A stretch of DNA of 64,000 nt from Albula goreensis (Eukaryota > Chordata > Actinopteri > Albuliformes > Albulidae), in assembly GCA_022829145.1 (NCBI GenBank), contig CM040746.1:20743332-20807331 (forward strand). The letters are read 5' to 3'. The position numbers and the translations under genes were made by a program. Under the pieces are notes generated by a model. That model searched no databases. It had not been told where the DNA came from and worked only from the letters and a program-made list of their open reading frames with translations. Shown piece after piece: positions 13,512 to 26,492 of the stretch (positions within the stretch are counted from its first letter, which is position 1; each line of letters starts with the position of its first letter).

Positions 13512-13540
13512 TATTTACCTTTGCAATGCAAAGGTAAATA
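13512..13540. repeat. Perfect palindrome, 14-bp arms, 1-bp spacer
   Basis: The left arm TATTTACCTTTGCA (13512-13525) is followed by a single A and then the exact reverse complement TGCAAAGGTAAATA (13527-13540). The sequence could extrude a short cruciform or fold as an RNA hairpin, though a one-base spacer means a few terminal pairs would have to open. No miRNA arm or terminator role is evident. Confidence 0.95.
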
Positions 13541-16500
13541 TAAAGCTGATCATGAACATCATGAACTTTCCATCTTCTGAGGATGTACGAATTTTTAATA
13601 TCAACTTATATATTATATATTAAATCTATGTTTTTGTGTGGAACAGCCATTTTTTTAAAAATGAAAATTTATTTCACATTAAGCAACATTGCTTCTGCAA
13701 AGTAAGTATGTAAACTATGGACACTTAAACAATGCCTTCAAATGTCATGCAACATTCCCTGAATGACATGATATAAGTACAATTAACATCCTCAAAATGT
13801 ATTCGAGAAAAAATAGTTACTTAAAGCACAGGAATAAGATGAAGAAGAAAAAAAAACGACTTTGAGTCTGTGCAGGCAGGTCTCAGAAACCCCCTGCCAG
13901 TGACTGATCTCCCTCTCCTCCTAAAGCAGGAGTCTCCACTTTATTGTTTTTTTCCGGAGTCAGACAGGTGTGTAAATTGAATGATTGGAATAGCGACTTT
14001 AGAAGAAAGGGGTGTTCCCCTAGCACTGGAAGAAAGGTAATGGGGAATCTCTCTTTCTCTTGACTTCTCTATTTCCACTCTACAGAGAGAGAAATTTTGG
14101 ACAAGGGTCATGGAAGTAAAAGAAAGAAAAGACATGTCAAACCTGCAGAATTCATGGAGACACAGACAGCAGAGACAGAAATTAATTTGTCCCATCACTT
14201 AAAATAATTGTTTTCAAGAGGATCTTCTAAGCTACATTCTTTTAACAATTCACACACTTTAAAATAGATTTTTTAACTTCGATTAGCCAGCCAGGTGGCC
14301 ATATTAGGTATCTACATACATGTACAGTGTAGTTATGCATGCCATTACCATTTTATGTACACTGTAATGCACTTGGCCATTACAGGGCATAGTCCCCTAG
14401 CACCAGGTGGAGAAATAGATTACTTCTGTCAATTCCGCATAACCTTTGAGTGCCGAGTGCATTGTTAATTTTTGTTATATGAGTTTTAGCTTTTAATTTC
14501 CCACAGTATTGTGTAAGCTTAAGATTAATGTGTGGTCTTGTGGGGGTTTGCATATACCAATAAAACCAGGCATCATGAGATACTGCTTATGACTAAAACA
14601 GTCAACCACATGATGTACTTCTGTTGTTGTCCCAAGGTACTGTATTTGCCTGAAGGCATAAAAGGAGGAATGAGGATTCTGGTAATTCAGACTGCGTTTT
14701 TTTTTTCATTTGTCTCGGGTTCAGGACTCAATGTTTTGATAATAAGATACTACTTCAACATAAGATTTGCTTTTGTTTTGCTAGTTCCAGAAAAAAAAAA
14801 AATTTAAGTTGTTTTTCATCACTCAGTGTTCTCCCCAGTCACCAAAATCACCAAATCCAAACATCACTTAACCTATAGTGGAAATTCTGGTGCATTGAAT
14901 ACAGACTTGATTGTCACCTCCTTCATCTGAAAGAACTTCCCCGAAGGCACGAGGTGGCTCAACTCATATTAACATTCAGACATTTTATTTGTGTTCCAAT
15001 TATTTTGTGTCTTTGAGAACACCAAAAATGGATAGCCAGAATTTATTTTTAATTTTATCTGTCCAAGAGTAACTCTGGGAAATTGTTTTCTCATCAGCAA
15101 GGATCCTAAAAAAGTCTCATGTTTTTTTTGTCACATTCATGATGGCAGGTGCAAACCTTAAGTATTGTGTGTGGAATTGAAAAAGCAGAAACATGGTATT
15201 TTAAAAATCAAGCTCTGGGAAGAAGATCTGGCTGAACTTGTCCTTGTTTATCAGCTCGCCTGCTTACTGCATTGACCCCTTCTCCTGGGACCATCAATTC
15301 ATAGTGCAAGATAAACCGGAGCATTCACAATCTTCGGTTTTCAGAGCCAGGGCAGTGTGTTGCTTCGCATTCAGCTCATTTGATATGTCCACAGTATTTG
15401 TCTGTTTTGAAAGCACCACTGCATCTCCTACTTACAACACATGTCCTACTGCCACTGTTGCTGCCTGAATCTGCAGTGTGAAATTGAAAAAGCACTATTT
15501 TATCGTGATGCTCATAGTTATAATATATTGTACGCGTCAGTTTATTAATAAAACTTGTCTTTCTGACTTTTTTGTGGTATTTTGGCACACCCTTGCATAT
15601 TTTTGCATAGTAAATTGCAGGGGACTGGAGAAATTCCAAACTAAATGGGTCTCATCCAGGGATTAAGCCAATGCTGATAAATATACCCATTATAAACCAA
15701 TATACAGTATATTGACTCCTAGTAAATTGAATTGAATAGCTTTTTACTACAATATTCATTTCCTTTGCATTAGTCTGATTTTTAAGGCAACTTAAAAATC
15801 TTACTTTCTATACATAATACACACAACTTGATAATTACAGAGGCAATTTTAGAAAATAAAGAAAAACATTCACACAATCTACTGGCATTTGAAATGCAAT
15901 GCCAGACATGTTAATTTCATAAATTGCTCAATTTTCTTAAAACCATAAATAGCATAAGATCACACTGCAACAACACTGTACATCTTCCACCCATCTACAT
16001 CATCTCCACCCACCATATTTGCTATTATACCATATTTCATACCATGTCATGCCATAAATATTTCTGTCCCTCTGTACAGAGTCCACCACCCTCTGCTTGT
16101 TATAGTTGGTGTTTTACATCATGTCAGAAGGCTTTTGTACCAGTAGCAGACCTCTTTGGTGCTCCTTGCGGCCTATTAAAAATTAAGCCTCTCTAATCAG
16201 ACCTGAATGTCTAAAGGGAAAAAAGCCTCTCTAAATTATGAATTAGCTGGGTTGTGGCTATCATAATAAAAAGGCTTTCTCTTGCTTTTTTCATAGTGGA
16301 ATAGGAGTGAGAAAGCTGGCTGAGCTCTCTGTCTCTCACACACACATAAACACACAGATAGCTGCACACTGAGTCGTTTTTGCTTTTGCAGTCTTCATTG
16401 TTACATGTGTTTGCTGTTTTCTTTCTTACTATAAAGAAGAATGTCCCTGCACAAATCTGACTTTCTGCTGGATGCTTGTCTATGTATATTCAACATCTCT

Positions 16501-19201
16501 CTCTCTCACGCTCTCTCTGTTTCTCTTGGCTCGTAAATGGCTTTCAGCACCCTTAAAGCCTTTTTACATATATATGAGTGTTATTACCCCTATTAAAGTT
16601 CATTACTAGAGTTGCAAGGCTATTTGGATGACAATTTGGAATAGTTTGAATCTGGAAAATATAGCCTGGTCCACACACCACAGAGCATATTCAAATTCTG
16701 TTAAACACCCCTACAGCCAGCCAGTGCAGCAAAGCAGCAGAGATGTAGGGTGAGAACACAGAGAGAAGAATGGCTGACTTTTTCTTTTACATTTTTTCAA
16801 AGTCACTGTTTAAATAAGGTTCTTTTTTCTTTACCCCTGTAGGTAATTACCACTAGAGGGGCGTGACTCCTTTCAGCCCTGGAAATGTTGAATCATTGAC
16901 AAATGGAATTGCTGTGCACTTTTCAAGCTTTGGCCCATCTCTTTCCCAGTCGCTTTTTTCCCCTTCTGTCCTTTTGTATTTTTTTTGCCTTTCCACAACG
17001 ACTCCCATTTGTTTTGCAATAATTTCTTCCTACAGTGACTACATTACATGTCCTCTGCATCTGCCCATCCTTCATTAAACAAACGCTGACACTGTAATCA
17101 TAAATGGTTTCTGATGATTTATTTGATATTAATTAGACACTGGTTGGACTGATGTACTTATACACATTTATGGGTAGCCTGGGAGCCCCTGAAGTGTTCT
17201 GTTTTCACATCAGTTCCCTTTTCTCAGCTTTTGGTTTGTAAAGGAAAGGAAATGGTTCTTCCATAGAAGTGCAGCATCAACATTTGAACTTCAAATGTTC
17301 AGTACACCAGCAATTCACACTTTATTATCAGAAGGATGGACATTAATTAACTGTATAAATACATTTTTCAACATTCAGCATTCAATGTGCAAAAAGACCT
17401 CCCTTTTTCTTCCACACTTGCTTTACCACATTTTAAACTCTTCATAGATACAGACAAAGGTAATCACTTGAAGGCATTTGCTGTCATAAGGTTCAGTGAT
17501 TGCCATTCACTTAAGGAGCATTGTAGAATGCATACAGAAGTGGATTGATGTCTCATACCGGGCTTCCAGATCCAGACACACCCGTGCAACGTTTTCCCTT
17601 AAAATGGTTGCTGTGATTCAAATGTAATATGCGTTTCCTATCCTTATCTAGTGGAAGAGAAAATTGACTTGTATAACAACTGCCTTAAAAGTAAGCAACC
17701 CATCCTTATAATGGGACATAATTTTGTTCCATGCTGTCTCCTTGCTCTGTTCCAGTCACAAAGAATGGCCTCTATTAGTACGAATTGCAATAATGAGAGC
17801 AACACATGCTTGTGTTCAACTTGACATAGAATAAATTATGTCATTTCTTTTACTTGAGGAGGCTGTGGTGTTCATTGCACATTGCTTGTTAAACTTAAAG
17901 GGTTTAATCAATTGTGTGTCTCTCGCGTCTTCTGAGCAGCTGTTCAGCCTGCAGAGGAATTATGTTCTTCCTTTTGTAGCTCAGAGTTGGGCTGTTCCAG
18001 TGCCACTGTTACAGTAGAAGTCATTTGAGGGTGGTAAGGTCCTCTAATGGATGGAGTGCATGGGATTAACACTCATTTAGGGGCAGCTGCGTCAGGATGT
18101 GCAATAGTCAGGGATGACTGATTAGTTATATCTGCCTATCATTGTCTGTCCTTGTATTTTAATCTTGGCTTGTCTTTTTCTTATTTAGTCTTATTTAGAT
18201 TATTTAGTTTTCTTGTCTTTGCTTCTGCATTGTAAAGTACAATAGCAACATCAATTGGTAAAGAATAACCAAGGACAATTTTACTTTTGAATTTGTAATG
18301 TTTAAATTGTGTAGTAATTTTTCTACATTGACAAAACTTCCTTCATGTAAAAAAATAGTAATAATAATGAAGAATTACCTCTTGCTCAAAAGATTCCATT
18401 TAGGCCACTGTACAAAATCCACTCTGGTCCATGTTACATTGCAATTTTATTTTATACATATGTTAAGAAGAATATGAAGGTCCCCCTTCAGTGTTGTTTA
18501 ATTCTGTTGAAGATTCTTGGGAAAACAGGATGCGAGTCAAGTTGTTTTTTGAAAAAGCCATTTTGTATCTCAGTGGAGAGAAAGACTGCTCTCTTTGGGC
18601 TGTTTCCTATTGTCTACTTTTTCTTGTTGCCATATAACTGCTTTTCAAAAGAGCCCTTCAGAAAATTTTAACATTCTATCCATCCTCCACCTCAAAATCC
18701 CCACAAATGGAAGCAGGTAGATGCTTCACACATGATGAATATTTCATGTTTTTTTTTTTCTTTGACACAAAAAAAGGATGCAAAAAAGGAGTATAAACAT
18801 CTATGCAAGATGGTGGCTGTCTGGGGAAAACTGGGAGCGGGTCTGAAAATAGTAAGCTGTGGAATGAATAGTTTGCATTTTTGATAAGTGATTTGTATTT
18901 GGTCTGCATATTCACTTGTCAAAGTCAACTAGGATACTTAACCGAATTAGTTTTGAATGAATATCCATTTTATGACCCATGAGCAATTATTTAATGATGG
19001 TAAAAAGTTTTGTATGTATCATACTTTAAATGAACAATAATATATTCACTAGTTAATCAGTTTTATTGTCATGTATCAGGGTAGTGTAAAAAAGGTTTTT
19101 ATGTCAGTTCATTTAACCTAGTGTTGGTTATTTGGCTAAAATTTGAACAATCATTGTCCTGACTTAAGATAATCATTTCAGCTGATACTAAATTGTAACA
19201 A
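13541..19201. other. Unannotated intron sequence
   Basis: AT-rich sequence with scattered low complexity: CACACA near 16338-16362 and a TC-rich run near 16495-16530. Open frames up to about 91 codons (14532-14807, 15924-16196) lack protein-like features. No interspersed element with clear ends was recognised. Confidence 0.45.
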
Positions 19202-19897
19202 ATGAGTTGGCCTAACTGTAAATATAAAGGCAGAGGAGTAAAGTACATTTGGATATACCTTAAAATGATTTGCAGATCATTTATAAAAATAATGAATAAA
19301 ATGTATCATTTAAACAAAAATCTGCATACGACTTTGTTTCTTCTGATCAGTTCTTGGAAAATGAAACACATGAATAAGATGGAAGGCAAAATGCAAGGCC
19401 GTGGGTTCATAATGGCGAGCTTTCAAGACAGGCCCATAATCTGGACTAATGCTTTTCATGATGAGCGGCTGCTGTGCCTCGAAAAAAAAAAAAAAAAAGG
19501 AGGAAAGGGACGTGCTGAAGGATGCATTGAGGATTTGTTTTTAAATTGGATTGGATCTCTAAGGCTTTGTTGGAGTGCTCTCTTTTTCCCTTTTCTTGCA
19601 CTTCCGAGTGCAAAACCACACAACACCATGATAATAACGATCTTTATATCCGACTCAAAGGCATTCACATTTTTTCCTTTATTTTTTTCCCAACTTCAGC
19701 GTGACATGGCAATGCAGGTGTTGAGCTTGCCATCTGAAAAAACTTTGTCACACATAATAGTTAGAACATATTCATTTGAGAGTGTACCCAGCTGGGGCCA
19801 GAGTATGTCTCACAACAGAGTAAATGACACCCAGAGGCGCTGGTCCATTTTTAGGGCATTCAGCATTGCAGCTGACTTTTGCATTGGCACAGATTGA
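19202..19897 (+). other. Longest open frame in the window (231 codons), probably non-coding
   Basis: An uninterrupted ATG-initiated frame of 231 codons, the longest here by a wide margin. It spans a 17-base A homopolymer at 19482-19498 that encodes a lysine run, which is unstable in DNA and unusual in real exons. The translation has no recognised domain, clear signal peptide or motif. It is rich in Lys/Met/Ile early and Phe/Ser/Leu later, tracking local base composition. A ribosome-binding or Kozak signal is weak (AACAAATGA). It may be chance openness, a lineage-specific frame or a lncRNA exon. I do not annotate it as a gene, but its length is more than I would expect at random. Confidence 0.15.
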
Positions 19898-20039
19898 CAG
19901 CTATTGAAGGTATTTTTCAGAACAGATCAGCCTGCTGAATGAACTTTTATGCAACCAGATGTGTGGCCAATGGTAGTGTGGTCTCATTTTCAGTGGTGAG
20001 ACAACTGAGTGAAGAGTGCAATGAATAGTGCGGTCTACT

Positions 20040-20063
20040 AGACAGAGAGATATCTCTCTGTCT
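20040..20063. repeat. Perfect 24-bp palindrome
   Basis: The half-site AGACAGAGAGAT is followed directly by its exact reverse complement ATCTCTCTGTCT, with no spacer. The arms are purine-rich and pyrimidine-rich respectively. Possible cruciform or dimeric binding site; function unknown. Confidence 0.95.
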
Positions 20064-22473
20064 CTCATGCTCCAAATGAAATGGGTGAGTAGAGAAAAAT
20101 TCTAAAACATAGTATATACTGGAACTTTGATCATGAATAAGTTGATGAATAAGTTGATTTGCAAAATTCCACAGATATGTTTTAATTGGACAAATGTAGA
20201 AATTACGAGACCTGAATTTAAAGTATATTAATAAATATTTACAACATAAAAAATCCTTCATTTGTATTAGAGCACTACAATTTGTTTAGTATTTGTGCCA
20301 AACTGAATGTACAATTAAAAGAGGAATTTACCCATGGTGTATTCTATGTCTTGAAATAAAGAATATTGTAAATCACTATTTTGTCATTTACCACACAGAT
20401 GCAACACATGTCCAAGTCTTACTGCAGGTTTACCACAGCGGAGTAATCATCTCATATCATTTGTCTTTTTCCTCATGTAATTGCAACAGTAATGGAAAAG
20501 TTGTGTAGCGTTACCTCAGAAGCAGCTTAACTAGCAATATAACCTATGAAATATGTATATGTTTTGAAATATACACTCTGTTACACTGAGCATATGCCTG
20601 TGAGATCTTTTAATTGTATTATTGAAATGGTACAACTTCATTTGCACTAAAAGCCAAATTAAGCATAGAAAAAGTATTTTGAAAAGGGTGAATGAATCCC
20701 ATGTGCATAAACACATCAGTATCATCACCACCCCTCCCATATCCGTGTAAATGTGTGCAGGTGAAGAAAAAGATACTCTTAACAGTAGAGTGAAATTTTA
20801 TCAGTGTGCAACAACAGCTGTGATTTTTGTTATGAATGGCACATGATGATCTGTTCATGATAAAACATATTGCTGCCCTTTCTACTGTCTATATATCATT
20901 CTCCAATGGCAACATCCAAAACCATCAACATGTTGATGGCTACTAACATCCTTTTAAAACAATTCCTTTCCTCTGTACTTTAGGCACTCCCTCCCATGAA
21001 AGACCGTGATCTCACCTCAGTGTGCCCTTCATAGCTCTAACCCAGTGGGGTGGGGTGGGGTGGTGGTCTTATCGCTGAAGTGCAGACAGGGAGAGAGATG
21101 AGGAGAGGGATGTGGGATGCTGGTGTGGATGTGAGTGGGCTGGGGCCATGCCAGTGGATTCTGATAACACTGTGACACAGTCAGCCCCTCATGTAAGGGA
21201 TCTACATCTACAGCCAGAACAAAGCTGCATTTCCTCTGCAATACCTGCCAATGCTGCATGCAACAGACATATCTCCCTTTGTTTTGCCAGCACCCTGAAC
21301 TTCTAGAGTGAGTAATCTGACACCACTGTAGAAATCACTGTAAAAATAAATCATAAACCCCACTTGACTGTCACCTGTAAAAAAAGAACTCAGGTCACAC
21401 ACTTCTTACACCAGATGTCTGTCTCTCAAGTAAACAGAAAATATGAACATCCCAGAGATTTGAGAAGGACAATGGTCTCAAAAGTTCCGGCAACTTGTCC
21501 CTCACCCTGCTTTTCATGTCCTGTCCTGCATTTCTTGAAAAATGCAGCTTGGAGGGTTGCTACTTAAAATTGTGATTGAGGTGCAGTGCAGGACGGGTAC
21601 CTCAGAACAATGGTAGATATAAGGTTCACCTGTGTCTGAGAGATCATAATGGAACTGTCTGTCAAAGCACATTGGCAGCAAAAGATAGTAACACTAAGCA
21701 ACTGTGCTATGAATTGTTTCTCATATTTCTATTAATACAACATCAAAATGTTATATTATTTACCCTTACCAAAAAATAATTAATTTGTGTGTTTGCTGGA
21801 TGTAAAGTATCTGCATTTTTTCTGGTGCTGAAAAGAACACCACAAATTGTTATGCATGATGCAGTTCACTTGTTTTCATAAACAAGTCAGTTTCATTGAT
21901 TGTCAGATGTGGTAAAAACCCAATCATATGTGCACTGCTTGGCATAATCTGCCTGATAAGAAAAAAAAAAAAAAACATGTTAGAATGTGCACATGAGGGT
22001 TTTGGAGTGGGAGCAGGAGTAGGAAATATGTTCTGACATCACCAGCACCTGCTAAAAGGATGTGTGTTTGTCACTTCCTTTCCATATCACAGACAAAAAA
22101 GCAGCATGTGTGGACTGAAAACAATATACATTTGAAGTATAAATACAGCCAGGCATATAAGATGGGGGAAACTTTGTGAGGTTTTTCGCCCATAGACAGA
22201 CACAAGGGTGTGATCCTGTGGGGATCCCTTGAGGCCTCTCAAATGAAGAAGGGTGGCATACGTCAGTGGTTGCCAGGGATCAGCACCCCCCGTGTCTGAT
22301 CAGAAGGGCTTTGCATTATTGGCATGGAGGCTGGGCCTGTCCTGCATGGCTTTGGCCGCCGTGACATTTGGCAAGGCTGCATGACACAATGAGTGACAAC
22401 TGGGGGCGCTTTGGTGTTTTGTGAGTGAAGCAGGCCTGGTGAATGGAGATAAGCAGAGGGGCCATGCACGCAT
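20064..22473. other. Unannotated intron sequence with a G-rich run
   Basis: Unique sequence with an A run at about 21961-21975 and three GGGG runs separated by single T bases at 21047-21060, followed by GG-T-GG. The latter could form a two-tetrad G-quadruplex but lacks a fourth run of three or more G. No gene is supported. Confidence 0.5.
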
Positions 22474-22640
22474 GTGCACTCACCACACACACAGCAGGCT
22501 CCCACACTGTACACACATCCCTGTACTCCAGCACACATGCGTTTTTACAATCATGCATTTCCATCCTCATACACACAGACATGCACAAGGGCACTCACAT
22601 GCACCGATACATTCACACTCGCACACACACACTGTATACT
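22474..22640. repeat. CA-rich low-complexity block
   Basis: Degenerate CACA/CATG/CACTC repeats that create several overlapping Cys/His/Thr-rich frames on both strands. These are composition artefacts. Confidence 0.75.
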
Positions 22641-23970
22641 TATGTGGGACTTGTTTTATCATGTACAGAATATGAGAGACATTCATTGGCCATGAAAGAT
22701 GCTTCACACTGAGTACCTTAAAACGCATGCACAGACTTGTGCATGTGTTTCTACACATGCAGTGGATTTCACAATCTAGCTTTGTGAAAACTGTGAGGAA
22801 TGAAAGCTGGTGGAATCTGTGTAATAAACACCAGACACAGCATGAATGACTGCATAAAAATTCTATTGATCACTCTGATGTTTCCCAGAATTCATCTGAC
22901 ATGTCTTGTTTGAATAAAGGCATTCATACAGCAAATTGCATAGTATAACAAAATGGTAAACTTGTACTCTGTAAGGTGATTGGCTAAATGATTAAAGTAG
23001 TCTTGGCTCTAGACCAGACATTGAGTATACTCCTCTCCGACACACTCATGTGCTTACTAACTAAAATTCCCCTTTCATCCTGCAGAGATATGTATGCATT
23101 AGCCTATCATGCAGGGTTTTGACAGCTACCCTCAATCCCTTTTCCCTTTTTCCATGGCTAGAGTGCTGTATTCCCAAAGTGGTCATGGATTCCATTTTCA
23201 ATTTCTAATAAAGTAGTGTCTAGAATCCATCTTTTTTTTTTTTTTCTAGGCAAAATGTATGTCACATTTGACATGACTGGATTTACAGCACAGACTATGC
23301 AGCTCCAGTTCTGGATTATTGAAACATTACAGTTCAGCAGTGTCCCTCTGCTTACCATGCTCTATAACTAATGCCTCTTAGAAATGGGGACCACTTCCTT
23401 AGACCACTTATAGATATGGATAATAATTTTTCATAGCACATACTCATGTAATAAATCAGCATTAGAATTTCAGCAGTAAGGCACCCCCATTTGCACTTGT
23501 GCTTGCCATAACACATAGGCTGGTCATTCTGAATTAAAGTACACTGATTCTGTGAGTGATTTCAGATAGGTTTACAGCTATAGCCTGCAGCAGTTGGCAA
23601 TGAAAATAAATAAAAATCTCATTTTGAAGCATATTTATCTTCAGTAGGCATCCCAGTACACTGTACATTTAGGTTTTCCCTACCTAGACAGAGGCTGGAG
23701 AAAAGCTACATACAAGAACAAAGAACAGTGTGTTTAAATATAGTGACATGTTGGAATGCTGTAGTAAAAGAAAAATAATGGCATAAATAGTATGTTATCA
23801 CAGCACCATTATGGCAATAGAAGAGAGAATGACTAAAGAATGAAGCATAATATTTCTGCAGTGCTTATTAGCTCACATTCACTGGTTTCAGGATCTGTTT
23901 TTTTTGGGAATAATATAGACTCTCTTCCTTGCCTTAAAATTCTTTGTTTCAACTGATATGTAATGATGGC
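22641..23970. other. Unannotated intron sequence
   Basis: Unique AT-rich sequence with a T run of about 15 bases near 23232-23246. No gene, RNA or interspersed element recognised. Confidence 0.5.

Positions 23971-24017
<47 letters not shown>
23971..24017. repeat. (CTAT)n tetranucleotide microsatellite
   Basis: About twelve uninterrupted CTAT units, followed by degenerate copies (ACTATTATAGATCTATCATCT) out to about 24040. Likely polymorphic. Confidence 0.95.
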
Positions 24018-24389
24018 CTATTATAGATCTATCATCTATTTTTTTTTGTTTTTGTTTTTCTTCCCATTATACTTTTGATGATGATGTTAATACAATTCTG
24101 GAAAACTCCTGAGGTTAAAAATAAGCTGTTTGCTTAATGTTTTTGTTTGTGTGAGTGTACATTAATTAATTACCCTTGACTTTGTCATTAACACTGGTGT
24201 ATTAATGACTATATGGCGTATTAATGATTGTCTTATGAGCCAGCTTAAAGCCAGCAGTGCAGATGACTTTGCAGATGGGAATGGGAAGCGTTTTTTTTTT
24301 TTTCTCCCAGTCTTGTGAAAGACCTGTGCTCACTTGAGAGACTGAGGGCAGGAGCATCTTTACTCTCCCTGCTTGCCCAAACCACTCAT

Positions 24390-24545
24390 GCTGTTTCTTC
24401 CGGGTGGCACGAGAATGAGTCGTCACCACCAAGGCTGACTCCACACTCCGCCCCCGCACTTGGCGCGGATCAGAACCCGCGACAGGAAGAGCGTGTCAAC
24501 GGTGGTGACAATGCTGGCACCGCGGCACTCCTTTTATCCCTGGCC
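24390..24545 (-). mobile_element. Degraded tRNA-derived SINE (probable)
   Basis: Read on the minus strand, the block holds GCGGGTTCTGATCCGCGCC, whose GGTTCTGATCC (24467-24477) differs slightly from the RNA polymerase III B box GGTTCGANTCC. Downstream on that strand come GTGTGGAG and a TTCTCGTGCC...CCGG stretch, resembling the body that follows the tRNA head in several fish SINE families, as I recall them. The block is richer in CpG than its surroundings. The A box is poorly preserved, target duplications were not found, and the element is old. A frame of 113 codons crosses it and is not a gene. Confidence 0.4.
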
Positions 24546-26395
24546 AAAGCAGATGAGGGAGGGACAGTGGCGGGGCAGGAAAGGGTGGGGGAGAGGCAGA
24601 GGTCTGTGGGTGGGCTTTGGGCTTTTGCAATGCTAGGGTATGGATTTAAAGTGTAAGATAATTGTCCTGCTGATCTCTACCACACTCTGCTTCTACAAAC
24701 AGTTTGGGGTGCTCCATGTACAGAAATAAATTACAGAAAGAAATGCCTGGCTTTTTTAGAATCTAAGATTTGTGGAATCAAGGACAGTGAATTTCTGCAA
24801 TTTGCATTGGGTGTCATGGACCAGAGAGATGGATCGATCCCACTGTCCTGATTAAACTCCCAAAGACCTGCTAAAAGGGGGCATTTTCATCTGTGTTCAC
24901 CTACCTTTGGTGAGAAATGTGGGCAGATGAGGTGCTGTCTTGATTCTGTGAGCCGTTTACTGTGAGCATCAACTCTGCCATCTGATCTGGCTTTTAGTGC
25001 AGATTTATTATTGAAGGAAGGATGGATATGTGTTCCAGGTTCTGCATCAATGGAAAAATGGGGGATTTCTGTATATGGGGTTGATGCATAGGAGTTGACC
25101 CTTAAAAGGCTGCTGCAGTGTCTTGCGTGGGCCTGACACAGGGGATTTCAAGTGCTACCTCAAAGGTCAATACTTCTGTTAGTTGCCTGCAGTGATGCAA
25201 ATTTATCTCTGTCTGTGATTTACGGGTCCAGCATTATATAAAAAATGAAAGAATCCTTAATGAAAACATATTTTATATTGATAATATACAAAATAATGCA
25301 TGCATCTAATCAACATAACTATAGCAATATCTTGTAAAATTGGTGGATTTTGCATGTGATTGACAAGTATACTGCATATTATCACATGTGCATATTATAT
25401 GATCATGTTGTCACATTTGTTTCACATTTTTCAGACATTTGAACTGTCAAATCAAGTCAAAATTATTTATAAAACATTTTTACAAGTCTGAACAAATATT
25501 CACAGAGATATTGGGAGGGGGACCCAGGCAATGGAATACTATGCATTACATGACAGCTGAGTCTCTGTCTCCCTTCCGAAGGCTGAAAGTGCTGAAATAG
25601 CACTGAGCATTTCTTATGGTTTAACTATATTTGCACCACCCATGTTTTCCATTGTGTCCCTCTCGAACATATCATGTCACTGAATGATATGTTGTAGGTT
25701 GAAATGAAATGATAGCTATTTCTGGATTCACTAATAGCAGCTTGGTAGCATCTCTGTTTTTTGCCTAAACCTACACAATGATGTATTAGATGTTACTTTG
25801 GATGATGATGTCTATTAAATGCAGATGTGTACAGATGTTATGTTTTATAGATGCTTTATTTAATGTAACTTTATTCTTAAATGTTATTGCCTGGTTCCAT
25901 GTTGAACAGCTGGTAAAGGTGGGATAGTAATTAGATGTTTGTGTCTATTCCTGTTACACAACTCTCTGTTTCATCAGTCTTATTAACCTGAAATGTGCTC
26001 TCCGATCATCGCAATACGAGGTTGACAATGTGGATTTAATGGAGTGTAGGATTCACGGCTGTAAAAACGAATTCACTTCTAAAAGCCGTTTTATAGCTGT
26101 GCAGATTTATTGAAGGTGAGGTTGTATTTTACTGACCCACACCTTTCACCGTCTCCCAGACCCAGAGAGCACAAGGTAACATAATTTAGTTGCCATTTCT
26201 GTGTCAGATGTCTCCTTATGCAATTATCATGTTTTTTTACACCTATATTGCACATCCTCCTTTGGATGAAGCAGGTACAACTGTGTATTAAGAGGAAATC
26301 ATCATTAAAAATGTAAAATTCACAATTTAACTTCCTGAGAAAGAAATAGTTTTGGCAGGGAAAAATTGATAGGGTAAGACAGATGAGGTTACAAA
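24546..26395. other. Unannotated intron sequence
   Basis: Unique AT-rich sequence. The segment at about 25449-25485 (TCAAATCAAGTCAAAATTATTTATAAA, split here by reading) resembles a motif repeated widely in fish genomes, but the ends cannot be set. No gene supported. Confidence 0.4.
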
Positions 26396-26492
26396 TGGGA
26401 GCGACAGAGACGAAGACAGGGAAACTGAGAGAGGGAGAGGAGTAAGAGGACAAGATGGAGGGAGAGAGAGGACAAACAGAGGAGAGGGAGAG
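26396..26492. repeat. Purine-rich (GA) tract
   Basis: About 97 bases, almost all G and A, with irregular GAGAGG and GGGAGA units. It is a homopurine-homopyrimidine tract with possible triplex potential, and the source of a Leu/Ser-rich spurious frame on the minus strand. Confidence 0.75.

Noticed and set aside
19691..19718. Exon-like segment between CAACTTCAG and CAGGTGTTG
   Set aside because: Acceptor tract is good but the donor is weak, and it has no phase link to the other short exons beyond chance.
21047..21066. G-quadruplex candidate
   Set aside because: Only three runs of four G; the following GG pairs do not complete a standard four-run motif.
24315..24656. 113-codon plus-strand frame
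   Set aside because: Crosses a probable minus-strand SINE remnant; no domain and no splice context.
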